Assembly: GCF_002797935.1 (NCBI RefSeq)
Contig: NZ_PGER01000001.1
Coordinates: 1,178,001-1,242,000 of the forward strand
Reading direction: 5' to 3'
DNA from: Flavobacterium sp. 1
GTDB taxonomy: Bacteria; Bacteroidota; Bacteroidia; Flavobacteriales; Flavobacteriaceae
DNA: 64,000 nucleotides
The translations under genes and the position numbers were made by a program. Below the pieces are notes generated by a model. The model had not been told where the DNA came from and ran no database searches. It saw only the letters and a list, made by a program, of their open reading frames with translations. Positions 27,348 through 36,370 of the stretch are shown here, in pieces; position 1 is the stretch's first letter; each line of letters begins with the position of its first letter.

Positions 27348-27743
27348 TTAGTTAAAAGATTTGAATTGGGGATTTTAATATTACCAAGGTAGAGCGTCTT
27401 AACTGTTTGTTACAAAAAAGATATCCACTCCAAACCTGTAATGTTTCTAAAAAGATGCCTAAACTTTTTTGCAGCTAATTAGCGATCAACCCTAATCTTG
27501 AATAATGTGATAATTTCTGAGTAGTTTCTTGATTAGTTTTATGTGTTTGTAAAACAGGTATTTATACGTTGTGTGAGGTTGTTTTGTTGGTGTAATTTTA
27601 TTCTTGTTAATTGAATTGCTCGATTTTTCAATGTTGTAATTTTTAAACAAACATTTTTTAGGTTATTCCCAAATCAATATTGTGGGCAAAATATCGATAC
27701 ATCCATGAATTACATTTTTATTTAATAATTTAATCAATAAGCA

Positions 27744-29276
27744 ATGGACTTAAAAGAAAAACTCAATCAAATTGGACAAAAACCGGACATGATTCTTATT
27801 ATTACCGATGAGCAACGTGCAACACAGCATTTCCCTCCGGGATGGGAAGAAAAAAACCTTCCAACACTTACATTTCTAAAGCAGAATGGATTTAGTTTTG
27901 ACAGAGCTTTTTGTAATACCTGTATGTGTTCTCCTAGTCGCGCAACGTTATTTACAGGAACATATCCTGCTAAACATGGAGTCAGCCAAACTTTAACCGA
28001 AGGAGGTCTTTTATCTCCACAAGAGCCAACACTCAGTAATACGCTGCCTAATATTATGAATGTACTTTGGGCAGATGGTTATGATGTGCAATACAGAGGT
28101 AAATGGCACATGAGTAAAGGAGTGGCCCCTAATGGCACTAAAACAAATTACGAAGATTTAACTGCTGCATATATTTCGTTATATGGTGCAATGGGCTGGG
28201 TTGCTCCAGATGCCGGCGAAGATGTTAATCCGCTTAATTTTGGTGGAGGATATGCAAATCATGATGCAAAATATACAGCCGAAGCCATAGAATACTTAAA
28301 GGGAGTAAAAGCTCAAAGAGCTGCAGGAAATCACAAACCTTACTGTCTTATTCTTTCACTTGTTAATCCGCATGATGTTTTAGCGTATCCAAAAACGGCC
28401 GGTACGTCGGGATACCATACAGATACTTGGTCAGGCAGGGAAATTGGGCTTCCGGCAACAGTAAATGAAAATTTGCTTGAAAATAAAAAGCCTATGGCTC
28501 AGGAACAAATTTTACTCAATATGGCATTAAGTCTGGGTGAAATAGCTACTCCGGAGGATAAACTGAACTATATTAATTTTTATGGTTATTTATTAAGTCA
28601 TGTTGATAAGGAAATTGGATACCTAATTAAAGAACTATATAAGGAAGATGAGAATGGAAATAAATTGGCAGATTCTGCAATTGTTACTTTAACCTCAGAT
28701 CATGGAGAAATGGGGTTAGCTCACGGCGGTTTGCGTCAGAAAACTTTTGTAGCCTATGAAGAAGCGTTAAGAGTGCCACTTGTAATTTCAAATCCAATAC
28801 TATTTAAAGATCACAGTATAAGGCAATCAATGGCACTAGCGACATTGGCAGATATTATGCCCACTTTTATCGACATAGCAAATGTATCAAATCCACCTAC
28901 AGGACTTGCAGGTACAAGTTTGCTTCCAATAATGGAGAATAATACTCCTGTTCAGCATAGTATCTTATTTACTTATGACGATATTAAGGCTGGTTCTAAT
29001 AGTAACTGGACAATTGTAAAAGCTGCTAATCGTATTCGTTGTATCAGGACAGAAAAATGGAAATTCGATTATTATTTTGATGCATCAACAGCTTATTTCA
29101 AGCAATATGAATTATATAATTTAATTAATGATCCATTAGAAATTACAAATCTTGCTTACGATCCGGCATACAGTGAAATTAGAAGAGATTTAGAAGAGCA
29201 ATTGCATCAGCTTGAGATAGAAAAACTCTGGGTCAATATGCCAAAAGATGTTTATAGTACCACAACATTCAACTAA
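27744..29276 (+). CDS. Sulfatase without signal peptide (type I formylglycine motif)
   Basis: The 510-residue alkaline-phosphatase-superfamily protein carries CSPSR at residues 62-66 followed by ATLFTG, the type I sulfatase signature in which Cys62 becomes formylglycine. Further elements are ITDEQR (metal Asp22), YRGKWHM, SLVNPHD and LTSDHGEMGLAHGG. A C-terminal sub-domain has ELYNLINDPLEITNLA, typical of arylsulfatases and choline sulfatases. Unlike most Bacteroidota sulfatases it lacks a signal peptide, so it should act in the cytosol. No sulfatase-maturating enzyme is encoded here. It is the first gene of a five-gene cassette; substrate unknown. Confidence 0.88.
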   Translation: MDLKEKLNQIGQKPDMILIITDEQRATQHFPPGWEEKNLPTLTFLKQNGFSFDRAFCNTCMCSPSRATLFTGTYPAKHGVSQTLTEGGLLSPQEPTLSNTLPNIMNVLWADGYDVQYRGKWHMSKGVAPNGTKTNYEDLTAAYISLYGAMGWVAPDAGEDVNPLNFGGGYANHDAKYTAEAIEYLKGVKAQRAAGNHKPYCLILSLVNPHDVLAYPKTAGTSGYHTDTWSGREIGLPATVNENLLENKKPMAQEQILLNMALSLGEIATPEDKLNYINFYGYLLSHVDKEIGYLIKELYKEDENGNKLADSAIVTLTSDHGEMGLAHGGLRQKTFVAYEEALRVPLVISNPILFKDHSIRQSMALATLADIMPTFIDIANVSNPPTGLAGTSLLPIMENNTPVQHSILFTYDDIKAGSNSNWTIVKAANRIRCIRTEKWKFDYYFDASTAYFKQYELYNLINDPLEITNLAYDPAYSEIRRDLEEQLHQLEIEKLWVNMPKDVYSTTTFN

Positions 29277-29334
29277 AAAAGCATCTTTAAAAATCTAAAA
29301 AGTACCAATTCAAATAATAATAAACACACACATC

Positions 29335-30381
29335 ATGTCACAAAATATAAATTCAGAAGTGAATACAGTAAGTTATACAGATTTTAATAATCCTGCCGGA
29401 CAAACAACAATACAGGGAATAAGAGGAGTTTCAGAGTCTGAAAATGTATATATTGCAGGTAGTTTATTAAGTGAGAACAATCTTGTTCAGGGATTAATTT
29501 ACGAAGGAACACTTAAAACAAATGGGAATGAAGGAAAATGGCATGTTGTTAATTTTCCGAGTACACCAACAGCAGCAGTTGTTAACACTTCTTGTTACGG
29601 ACCTAATAACGGACCTCATGGCACGGTACAAATTGTTGGGTCTTATAAAATAGCTGCTTCTGCCGGTAAAGCCCCAAGTGGAAATCTCGGATTTTATTAT
29701 GAAGGTTCTATTGATGGTTCCGGAACATGGGTTCAGGTATCACCAAATGGAGGAAATACCAATAATGTATTTGTTCACAGTGTAATGGGCGGTCTGGCTG
29801 TTGGAAATTATGATGTTGAAAATGATAAAAACGGATATGCATTTTTATATAATATTTCCAGTAAAGAATGTACCGAATTTAAAGTGCCGGATTCATTAAC
29901 CACTACCTTATATGGTATTTGGCATAATGGTGGAGACAGTTATACAATGGCCGGAGGATATACCAGTCCTAAATTAGGAAAAATAAGCCAGGCCTTTCTG
30001 GTAGATTACAATTCTAAAACGAAACAAACCGGTAATTTAAAATCATTTAGCTACAAGAACGAAACAGCTTTATCTATAATTACTCATTTTGAAGGTATTA
30101 CAGTTGCTAAAGATAATGGCTATAATATGCCATCGGATTGGATTACTTTAAACGGCGAAAAAAATGGAGCATCATTTGTTTCTGTAAACAGAAATGCTGA
30201 CGGATCATTTGGAGAAGCAAATTGGACTGATATTGATTTTCCTGATTCAAGTGTTACAAGTGCTAATACAGTATATAGAAATAGTATATTAGGAATTTAT
30301 GTAGTCGAAAATAGTTCTGATACCAAAATAGTATCTTCTTTCGTTGCAAAAGTAAGCATTGAAAAAAAGATGGTAATGTAA
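29335..30381 (+). CDS. Hypothetical protein with HAF-like/propeller-like repeats
   Basis: The 348-residue product is not a family I can name with confidence. It contains recurring units with a Gly-rich turn followed by a hydrophobic strand ending in an aromatic motif: GIRGVSESENVYIAGS, then LGFYYEG, VMGGLAVGNYD, AFLYNI, GIWHNGGDSYTMAGG and AFLVDY. The pattern recalls HAF repeats or a beta-propeller. No signal peptide or membrane segment is present. It begins 58 bases after the sulfatase and ends at a strong terminator, so the two form a transcription unit. It might bind or present the sulfatase substrate; that is speculation from position. Confidence 0.75.
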   Translation: MSQNINSEVNTVSYTDFNNPAGQTTIQGIRGVSESENVYIAGSLLSENNLVQGLIYEGTLKTNGNEGKWHVVNFPSTPTAAVVNTSCYGPNNGPHGTVQIVGSYKIAASAGKAPSGNLGFYYEGSIDGSGTWVQVSPNGGNTNNVFVHSVMGGLAVGNYDVENDKNGYAFLYNISSKECTEFKVPDSLTTTLYGIWHNGGDSYTMAGGYTSPKLGKISQAFLVDYNSKTKQTGNLKSFSYKNETALSIITHFEGITVAKDNGYNMPSDWITLNGEKNGASFVSVNRNADGSFGEANWTDIDFPDSSVTSANTVYRNSILGIYVVENSSDTKIVSSFVAKVSIEKKMVM

Positions 30382-30399
30382 ATTGAAACATTATATAAA

Positions 30400-30437
30400 A
30401 AAATGCGCAAGTGTCTCCGGACTTTGCGCATTTTTTT
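30400..30437 (+). terminator. Intrinsic terminator after the repeat protein
   Basis: AAAATGCGCAA, a 13-base loop, and TTGCGCATTTTTTT. It separates the sulfatase pair from the oxidase genes. Confidence 0.9.
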
Positions 30438-30603
30438 ATGTTTTTGTATATCTAACTCTGTATATAGTTAGTCTTGTGACCTATAATCTCCGCTTTGTGC
30501 CATTTTTTCTAATTGATTTTTTATCTCTAGTAATTTAGACTCATGACAATGCTTATATATTGTTTTAAATACATATTCAAAATCTACTATAAAGAAAAAA
30601 ACT

Positions 30604-31791
30604 ATGAACACAGAAAACTATGATGTAATTGTTATTGGCGGTGGACCAATAGGTTTGGCTACGGCATACCATCTTGGAAAACGAAAAGCAAAAACACTGG
30701 TATTGGAGCAATTTACGTTTGTGAATCAGTTAGGAAGTTCTGCAGGAGTTTCGCGCCAGTTTAGAATTCCATATCCAGATGAATATATGGTGCAAATGGC
30801 CTTAGACGCACAACCGTACTGGGATGAACTGGAAAAAGAAACCGATACAAAATTATTGGATAAAGTAGGTACGCTTTGGTTTGGAGATCCCGAAGTACAT
30901 TCTACAGAAGGAAATATAGCTGAAGCCGAAGAAGCGCTAAAAGCGTTAAACGTTCCGTATACCACTTTAACAGCAAAAGAAATTGAAGCAAAATACCATT
31001 TTAAAAATTTACCGGAAACCTATACTGGATTGTTTCAGGCCGATGGTGCCAGCATTAATTTTAAAGCAACAAATGAAACGCTTTTAGACTTGTGCAAAAA
31101 AGAAGAAACGGTTCATTTAGAAGAAAATTCACCGGTGCTTAAAATCAATCATATTGGGAAACTCTTTGAAATTATTACGCCAAACGGAACTTACATTACT
31201 AAAAAACTAGCTATCGTTCCTGGTCCGTACATTAATAGCGTAATCAACTTACTGGATTTTAAAATTGATGCTGTTTATTGGAATATGTCTTCGGCTTATT
31301 TTAAAAAAACCGATCCGGCTATACAATATCCAACCTGGTTTGTATTTCAAAATCCGATAGGCGAAAACGGCAATCAGTTTTATGGTTTTCCTGAAGTCGA
31401 TTGGGACCATCCGGAATATATTCGTGTAGCACCGGATTTTGTAATAAAACCTTTAGAAGAGCCCGGCGACAGAACATTAATTCCTAACCGACAAGAACTG
31501 GGCTACACTTCTGACTGGGTAAAAGAACATATGACAGGATTAAGCGCAGAGCCTGAATATACTTCAACATGTCTTATTGCCCTGAGCACAATACCTAATA
31601 AAGAATTACTGATTGATTTTGCACCAAGTTATGTACCAAATCATGAAAATATTGTGCTATACGCTACAGGATGGGCAGCAAAATTTACTCCTTTTTTAGG
31701 AAAAATCATGTCTGACCTTGTATTGGACGGACATACCCATTTTGATATTACACCATTTCAATTAGGACACAAATTCTTTAAAGCATTTTAA
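30604..31791 (+). CDS. Sarcosine oxidase / N-methyltryptophan oxidase-like flavoprotein
   Basis: The 395-residue protein begins with a Rossmann motif (VIGGGPIGLATAYHLGKR, residues about 10-27) and matches the monomeric sarcosine oxidase family along its length. Cys323 (STCLIALSTIPNKELLID) aligns with the cysteine that binds FAD covalently in that family. Near the N-terminus GSSAGVSRQFRIPYPDEYM corresponds to the GSSHGxTRxxR region. It should oxidize a secondary or primary amine and release hydrogen peroxide in the cytoplasm. A second flavin oxidase starts 14 bases downstream. The substrate is not evident. Confidence 0.85.
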   Translation: MNTENYDVIVIGGGPIGLATAYHLGKRKAKTLVLEQFTFVNQLGSSAGVSRQFRIPYPDEYMVQMALDAQPYWDELEKETDTKLLDKVGTLWFGDPEVHSTEGNIAEAEEALKALNVPYTTLTAKEIEAKYHFKNLPETYTGLFQADGASINFKATNETLLDLCKKEETVHLEENSPVLKINHIGKLFEIITPNGTYITKKLAIVPGPYINSVINLLDFKIDAVYWNMSSAYFKKTDPAIQYPTWFVFQNPIGENGNQFYGFPEVDWDHPEYIRVAPDFVIKPLEEPGDRTLIPNRQELGYTSDWVKEHMTGLSAEPEYTSTCLIALSTIPNKELLIDFAPSYVPNHENIVLYATGWAAKFTPFLGKIMSDLVLDGHTHFDITPFQLGHKFFKAF

Positions 31792-31805
31792 AAAACGATA
31801 CTATT

Positions 31806-33566
31806 ATGAATAAAGATACTTATCTAAACACAGGAATGCAGCCTGATTTAAAAACAGAAGTAGCTATTATTGGTGCCGGAACTTCAGGATTGTACACTGC
31901 TTATCGTCTGGTAACAGATAAAAAGTTTTCAGCCAGCGAAGTGCAAATTTTTGATATGAACAGTAAACTGGGCGGAAGACTCGAATCTGTTATTATGCCC
32001 GGAATGAATTTCTGGGGTGAACTGGGAGGAATGCGTTATTTGACTTCTCAGGAAATCGTGACAACATTAATTGAAGGTTATATACCTCCGGAAAATCCGA
32101 GCATACGTATTCCTGTTTTGAAAGACAAAATGACACCTGTTCCGTTTCCTATGGGAGAATCTTCAAAACTATTAATGTATCTTAGAAAAGAGCGTTTTAA
32201 ACAAGATGCTTGGACGGTTGCTCAGGGACAAAATCAAAAATTACCAACCCGATATTACCTGAATAATAATGATTTTGGTTTCAGTTCAGATCAATTGTTC
32301 AATAAAATCATTTATGATGTTTTAATGGCAGATTCGTGGGTTGCTGCGGCTTATGGGAAAAAAATTAAGCAAGGTCCTTCAATCTATGATTATGCATTTG
32401 AATTAACCAGTAGGGATTGGGATGATATAAAACCTAAATTGATATACAATTTCCCCAATTCTCCTTACAACAAGCGTAAAGTAAACGATTTGGGATTCTG
32501 GAATTTAATCAAAGATCAGGTTTCACAGGAAGGATATGAATTTTTAGCAAATGCCGGAGGATATTATTCGAATACCATCAATTGGAATTCAGCGGAAGCT
32601 TTTCCTTATATGGTGGGAGATTTTTCTGCAGGAACTATTTACAAAACCATTGAAGAAGGTTATGACAGTATCGCTTATGCAATAGCCAATTCATATATGG
32701 ACCATGACGATGCCTGCATCTGGTCTGAAAACAAACTGCTTACTTTCACAAAAGAACATTCTTCAAAAGATACGCACAAATATGAACTGACTTTTCTAAA
32801 TCTGAAAACCAATACCGAATGGAAAGTGTATGCAAATACCTTAGTTCTTGCTATGCCGAGAAAATCCCTGGAGCTTTTAGATCAGAACAATTTCTTTTTC
32901 AATATTAATGAAAATTCGGTTTTAAATACCAATATCCGATCCGTAATTATGGAACCGGCTTTTAAGATATTAATGGGCTTTCCATATCCTTGGTGGAAAG
33001 AATTAGGAATTGATTCAGGGCATTCCATCACTGATTTACCAATGAGACAGTGTTATTATTTTGGTACAGATGCCGAAACTGATAATTCGATGTTGCTGGG
33101 AAGTTATGGAGATATGGAAACAGAAACCTTTTGGAAAGCACTTTCTGATGATAAAGTACTTTTTGAAGTAAAAGCTGCTAAATCAGCATCATTGAAAGAA
33201 CTTCATCAACTGAATGATGTTCAGACGACTAAAATGATGGTGAACGAGTTAATGAACCAGCTTCGGGAACTGCACGGACCAGATGTAACGATACCAGAAC
33301 CTTATGTAACTTATTTTAAAGATTGGACGAATGAACCTTTTGGCGCAGGATATCATGCCTGGAAAGCAGGATTTTCTGTTGAAAATGTAATGCCATACAT
33401 GAGAAAACCAGTAGCTGATGAGCAAATCCATATTTGCGGAGAAGCCTATTCTGATCAGCAAGGCTGGGTTGAAGGGGCTTTCTGTGAAGCAGAAAAAATG
33501 TTACAGGAATATTTTGGTCTCGATCGCCCAATCTGGCTGTCTCCAGATTATTATTTGGGATGGTAA
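31806..33566 (+). CDS. Flavin amine oxidase / L-amino acid oxidase-like protein
   Basis: The 586-residue flavoprotein has an N-terminal FAD motif (VAIIGAGTSGLYTAYRL, about 19-35) and NSKLGGRLESV. The GELGGMRYL stretch is characteristic of L-amino acid oxidases and monoamine oxidases. The C-terminal FAD-binding segment is ICGEAYSDQQGWVEGAFCEAEKML. The middle domain (about 150-300) is less conserved. It has no signal peptide. Together with the sarcosine-oxidase-like gene it makes a two-step amine oxidation route plausible. Tryptophan 2-monooxygenase and RebO/VioA-like enzymes are other members of this broad family, so a biosynthetic role is also possible. Confidence 0.8.
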   Translation: MNKDTYLNTGMQPDLKTEVAIIGAGTSGLYTAYRLVTDKKFSASEVQIFDMNSKLGGRLESVIMPGMNFWGELGGMRYLTSQEIVTTLIEGYIPPENPSIRIPVLKDKMTPVPFPMGESSKLLMYLRKERFKQDAWTVAQGQNQKLPTRYYLNNNDFGFSSDQLFNKIIYDVLMADSWVAAAYGKKIKQGPSIYDYAFELTSRDWDDIKPKLIYNFPNSPYNKRKVNDLGFWNLIKDQVSQEGYEFLANAGGYYSNTINWNSAEAFPYMVGDFSAGTIYKTIEEGYDSIAYAIANSYMDHDDACIWSENKLLTFTKEHSSKDTHKYELTFLNLKTNTEWKVYANTLVLAMPRKSLELLDQNNFFFNINENSVLNTNIRSVIMEPAFKILMGFPYPWWKELGIDSGHSITDLPMRQCYYFGTDAETDNSMLLGSYGDMETETFWKALSDDKVLFEVKAAKSASLKELHQLNDVQTTKMMVNELMNQLRELHGPDVTIPEPYVTYFKDWTNEPFGAGYHAWKAGFSVENVMPYMRKPVADEQIHICGEAYSDQQGWVEGAFCEAEKMLQEYFGLDRPIWLSPDYYLGW

Positions 33567-33677
33567 GGCTAACTTTTATAAAAGGGGAATGTATGTTATT
33601 TTAACAGGCAAACTGTTGGAGAATGCAAGCCCCAGTCTTTGAATACACAGATTATTAATTTAAAAAAGATATAGATT

Positions 33678-35210
33678 ATGCTACAACGTAAAAACCCTGC
33701 AGACGAGATAAATTTATCTCAGGCAGCCGAGAATTTAGATGTAAATAAAAAAGAAATATTATTTGCTACTGCTCAGGACAGCAAAGACATATTACACAAT
33801 TTGATGTCGGATTATCAAAAAGTTCAAATTGAAACTCCAATGAGAGCATTTCATGAAAATGATCTTCAGAAAATTGTAAACAATGTAGATTATGGTGTTC
33901 TAAAAGTATTAGAAGGAACCTGGGTTAGCTATAATAGTAACCAAAATAAAAGTAAAATGATTGGAAGTGGCATACATACGACCATTATGCCTTCGCCGGG
34001 TACAAATGCAGGAAGTATTCCGGGAAAATATAGTTTTGAATGTGAAGAGTATATCGAAAAACTAACATTTGATTTAGTGCCGGGAGGAGTTCGTAATCGA
34101 GGCGGAGCAAACGAACAATTTTGCGGAGCTGTTAAATACGAGCAAAGTATTAAAAGTGTAAATCGGGTAACAGACCAGGAATCTTTGGTATACACTCCAA
34201 TTCACGAGGAAAACGGTATGTATTTATGGCTTAGTGATATATTTAATTATGCTGCTAATGACAAAACAATTAAAGAAGATCGCGGTGTGATTCCTGTATC
34301 GCCATTAAACAAGAATAAGGATTTATATAAAAGCGGCTATCAGGATGAAACGCTGTTTTTGATTGTAAATGATGAGGGGAACAAAGAATACGTAACTCTT
34401 GAAAATTTAAATGGAAGACAATATTCTGAAATTATTGCAGCAAAAGAACTTAAAGCCGGAGCGGGTCAAACAGGACCTTATTTTATACCAGATTACTCTA
34501 TTTCACGAAGCGGTGTAATTCCGCATGGAAGTACTATAACTTTATTAGGAGACCTGACCCGAGGTAAGAATGGTTATTTAATTGAAAAAGAGCCAAAATT
34601 CCCGGAAGGCAATGCTGCCTGGAAATACGATCATCTTTCAATTTCAAGAACTATGGGCGGAGCCGGTGCAAGTGAAGCCGATCCTATAAATCTTGACGAA
34701 CCTGCGCCTGACTGGGTATTCCAAAAACTGGATTATCTTACTGATCCTGATGAAAATAAAATCTATACACAGCGAATATTGGCTCATCCTTTATATCCTT
34801 ATTCCGTAAGACCTGATTTACGCCTTCGTGATTCCAACAAAGGAAAAGACATAAAAAATCATGTACTCATTCAGATGTCATCCAAAAATAAAACAGGAGC
34901 GCAAGGAGGAATATTAAATGTTCCGTTTGTAAATCGTTTTGTTCCTACTGTTGAAATGAATATGAGAATGTGGGTTGAAACAGTTGTAGAAGAAGGAAAA
35001 GAAATTCTTCAGCTGCAATACGAACAAATTATATTCTTCGAATTTGATTTTGGAGATGATGGAGGTACTACAAGCTGGCCGCATATTCAAGTAAATACAC
35101 TTCGAAAAATTGAAGATGTTTCTGATGATCAGAGACACTTAATTGAAGAGCAGTTTTTTAGCGCTAATAAAAATGGATCTGCTTCAGGATGTCCTTATCA
35201 TAAAGAGTAA
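33678..35210 (+). CDS. Heme-binding-protein-like gene with C-terminal CPYH
   Basis: The 510-residue protein is not firmly identified. Residues about 85-190 contain LEGTWVSYN and later EKLTFDLVPGGVRNRGG, reminiscent of nitrobindin-like heme or lipid barrels. A related second barrel may follow (SISRSGVIPHGSTITLLGDLTRG). The last residues are SGCPYHKE, a Cys-Pro-type heme motif. No signal peptide is visible. It lies 111 bases after the amine oxidase and before a clear terminator. A heme protein beside two peroxide-forming oxidases suggests peroxide use or removal, which is inference. Confidence 0.6.
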   Translation: MLQRKNPADEINLSQAAENLDVNKKEILFATAQDSKDILHNLMSDYQKVQIETPMRAFHENDLQKIVNNVDYGVLKVLEGTWVSYNSNQNKSKMIGSGIHTTIMPSPGTNAGSIPGKYSFECEEYIEKLTFDLVPGGVRNRGGANEQFCGAVKYEQSIKSVNRVTDQESLVYTPIHEENGMYLWLSDIFNYAANDKTIKEDRGVIPVSPLNKNKDLYKSGYQDETLFLIVNDEGNKEYVTLENLNGRQYSEIIAAKELKAGAGQTGPYFIPDYSISRSGVIPHGSTITLLGDLTRGKNGYLIEKEPKFPEGNAAWKYDHLSISRTMGGAGASEADPINLDEPAPDWVFQKLDYLTDPDENKIYTQRILAHPLYPYSVRPDLRLRDSNKGKDIKNHVLIQMSSKNKTGAQGGILNVPFVNRFVPTVEMNMRMWVETVVEEGKEILQLQYEQIIFFEFDFGDDGGTTSWPHIQVNTLRKIEDVSDDQRHLIEEQFFSANKNGSASGCPYHKE

Positions 35211-35312
35211 AAATTTTGAAAAAATGATACTGAAGAAGCATAAAGTAAAAAACAAAAATGTTCATATCTAAAAAAAATGACAGGAAAAGGTATTTAAACA
35301 GATATGCTTAAT

Positions 35313-35340
35313 AAAGCCCAATTTTTAAGAATTGGGCTTT
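35313..35340 (+). terminator. Intrinsic terminator after the oxidase cassette
   Basis: AAAGCCCAATT, six-base loop, AATTGGGCTTT. It lies about 100 bases after the last cassette gene. Confidence 0.85.
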
Positions 35341-35677
35341 ATAATTAGTGTCTCGGCGAGAACTCAAATGCATTAGTAATTTGTTTAATTAATCTTGTTA
35401 AAATTTACGATTAACATTAGAAAACTGGTGTTTATACTTGGATTGTGTGTTGATTAAAAAAAATTAGCTTAGATCCTTGTAATATTGGCTAATAACCTTT
35501 AAGAGAATTGTTTTAGAGCGCTTTAAGTTCAATTAATTAAATCATTTTTTGAATTAAAAGTTTAAAAATTCATTCATGATCAGTTCCTGATAATGGAGCT
35601 GGCAGCAAGTGTAGCATATAATTAGTACCAAATATACTAATTTGTTTTAATAATTCCGAATTTAAAATTTAATAGGG

Positions 35678-35809
35678 TTAATAGCTGATTATTATACTAA
35701 TCGAAATTTTTAAATAATTTTTAAATAATTTTTCGATAGCAGTTTTGAATGTTTTGAAATCTTCATAGTATTTGTTTTTCATTACTTTCCGATGCAGAAA
35801 ATGACTTCC
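35678..35809 (-). pseudogene. IS630-type transposase C-terminal relic
   Basis: The minus strand encodes HFLHRKVMKNKYYEDFKTF followed by KTAIEKLFKNYLK. It resembles the tail of IS630-family DDE transposases, where a WKFxRKK..NKYYxxFxxF segment precedes the C-terminus. The end has drifted (ISISIIISY) and no N-terminal or catalytic part is present. In the surrounding spacer 35341-36025 I see only a tandem TGGTACAATT pair at 35838-35858 of unknown meaning. Confidence 0.5.
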
Positions 35810-36025
35810 CTTACTTTAATAGGGTTTTAAACTTTAGTGGTACAATTATGGTACAATTTAAAGCAAACTATCGCAAAACAAAACAAAGTATCCTTATTGA
35901 GATAACATAACTCATGGGAGTTGTTTATACAAAAATAGTTATAAACTTTGAATATTGATTATAGCACTGACATAAAAAAATAAGTAATGTATGATTAGAG
36001 TATTTAGACATGAAGGTTAAAAAGC

Positions 36026-36066
36026 AAAAGGTCAAAAATCTAAGTATTAGATTTTTGACCTTTTTT
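36026..36066 (-). terminator. Intrinsic terminator of the excisionase-like gene
   Basis: AAAAGGTCAAAAATCT, seven-base loop, and its complement. T-rich on both sides, so it can act in both directions. It lies 17 bases beyond the stop codon at 36083. Confidence 0.8.
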
Positions 36067-36082
36067 CAATATCATTTTGGAT

Positions 36083-36370
36083 TTATAAATAAGTTTTTAT
36101 CCGACCGGACTTAATCCATTTCATTAATTCATGTCTGTAAAAATAAATGCGTTTACCTTGCTTATTAAAAGGGATTTCTCTTTTACATACTTTGCTATAG
36201 ATTGTGGATACCGATAGATTTAAAAGTTTTGATGTTTCTTTAATATTTAGAAGTTCATCTTTATCCTCTCCTGTAACAGAAATTTTTAAAATGAGTTTTT
36301 CCAAATGCTCTAATTTTTTATGAAGTTTGTTCATCATTATTGGTATTTGGTCAAAAGTAAATGGCTTCAT
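36083..36370 (-). CDS. Excisionase-like helix-turn-helix protein
   Basis: The 95-residue protein has an N-terminal coiled segment (HKKLEHLEKLILKI) and a C-terminal HTH_17/excisionase domain (LLNIKETSKLLNLSVSTIYS, NKQGKRIYFYRHELMKWIKSG). Such proteins accompany integrases and mobilization genes of Bacteroidota integrative elements. No integrase is present here. It is the only intact gene of the spacer between the oxidase cassette and the fructan locus and supports a mobile-element origin. Confidence 0.8.
   Translation of the reverse strand: MKPFTFDQIPIMMNKLHKKLEHLEKLILKISVTGEDKDELLNIKETSKLLNLSVSTIYSKVCKREIPFNKQGKRIYFYRHELMKWIKSGRIKTYL

Noticed and set aside
35838..35858. Tandem TGGTACAATT repeat as a possible attachment site
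   Set aside because: Only two copies 11 bases apart, and no matching copy was seen on the other side of the accessory region.
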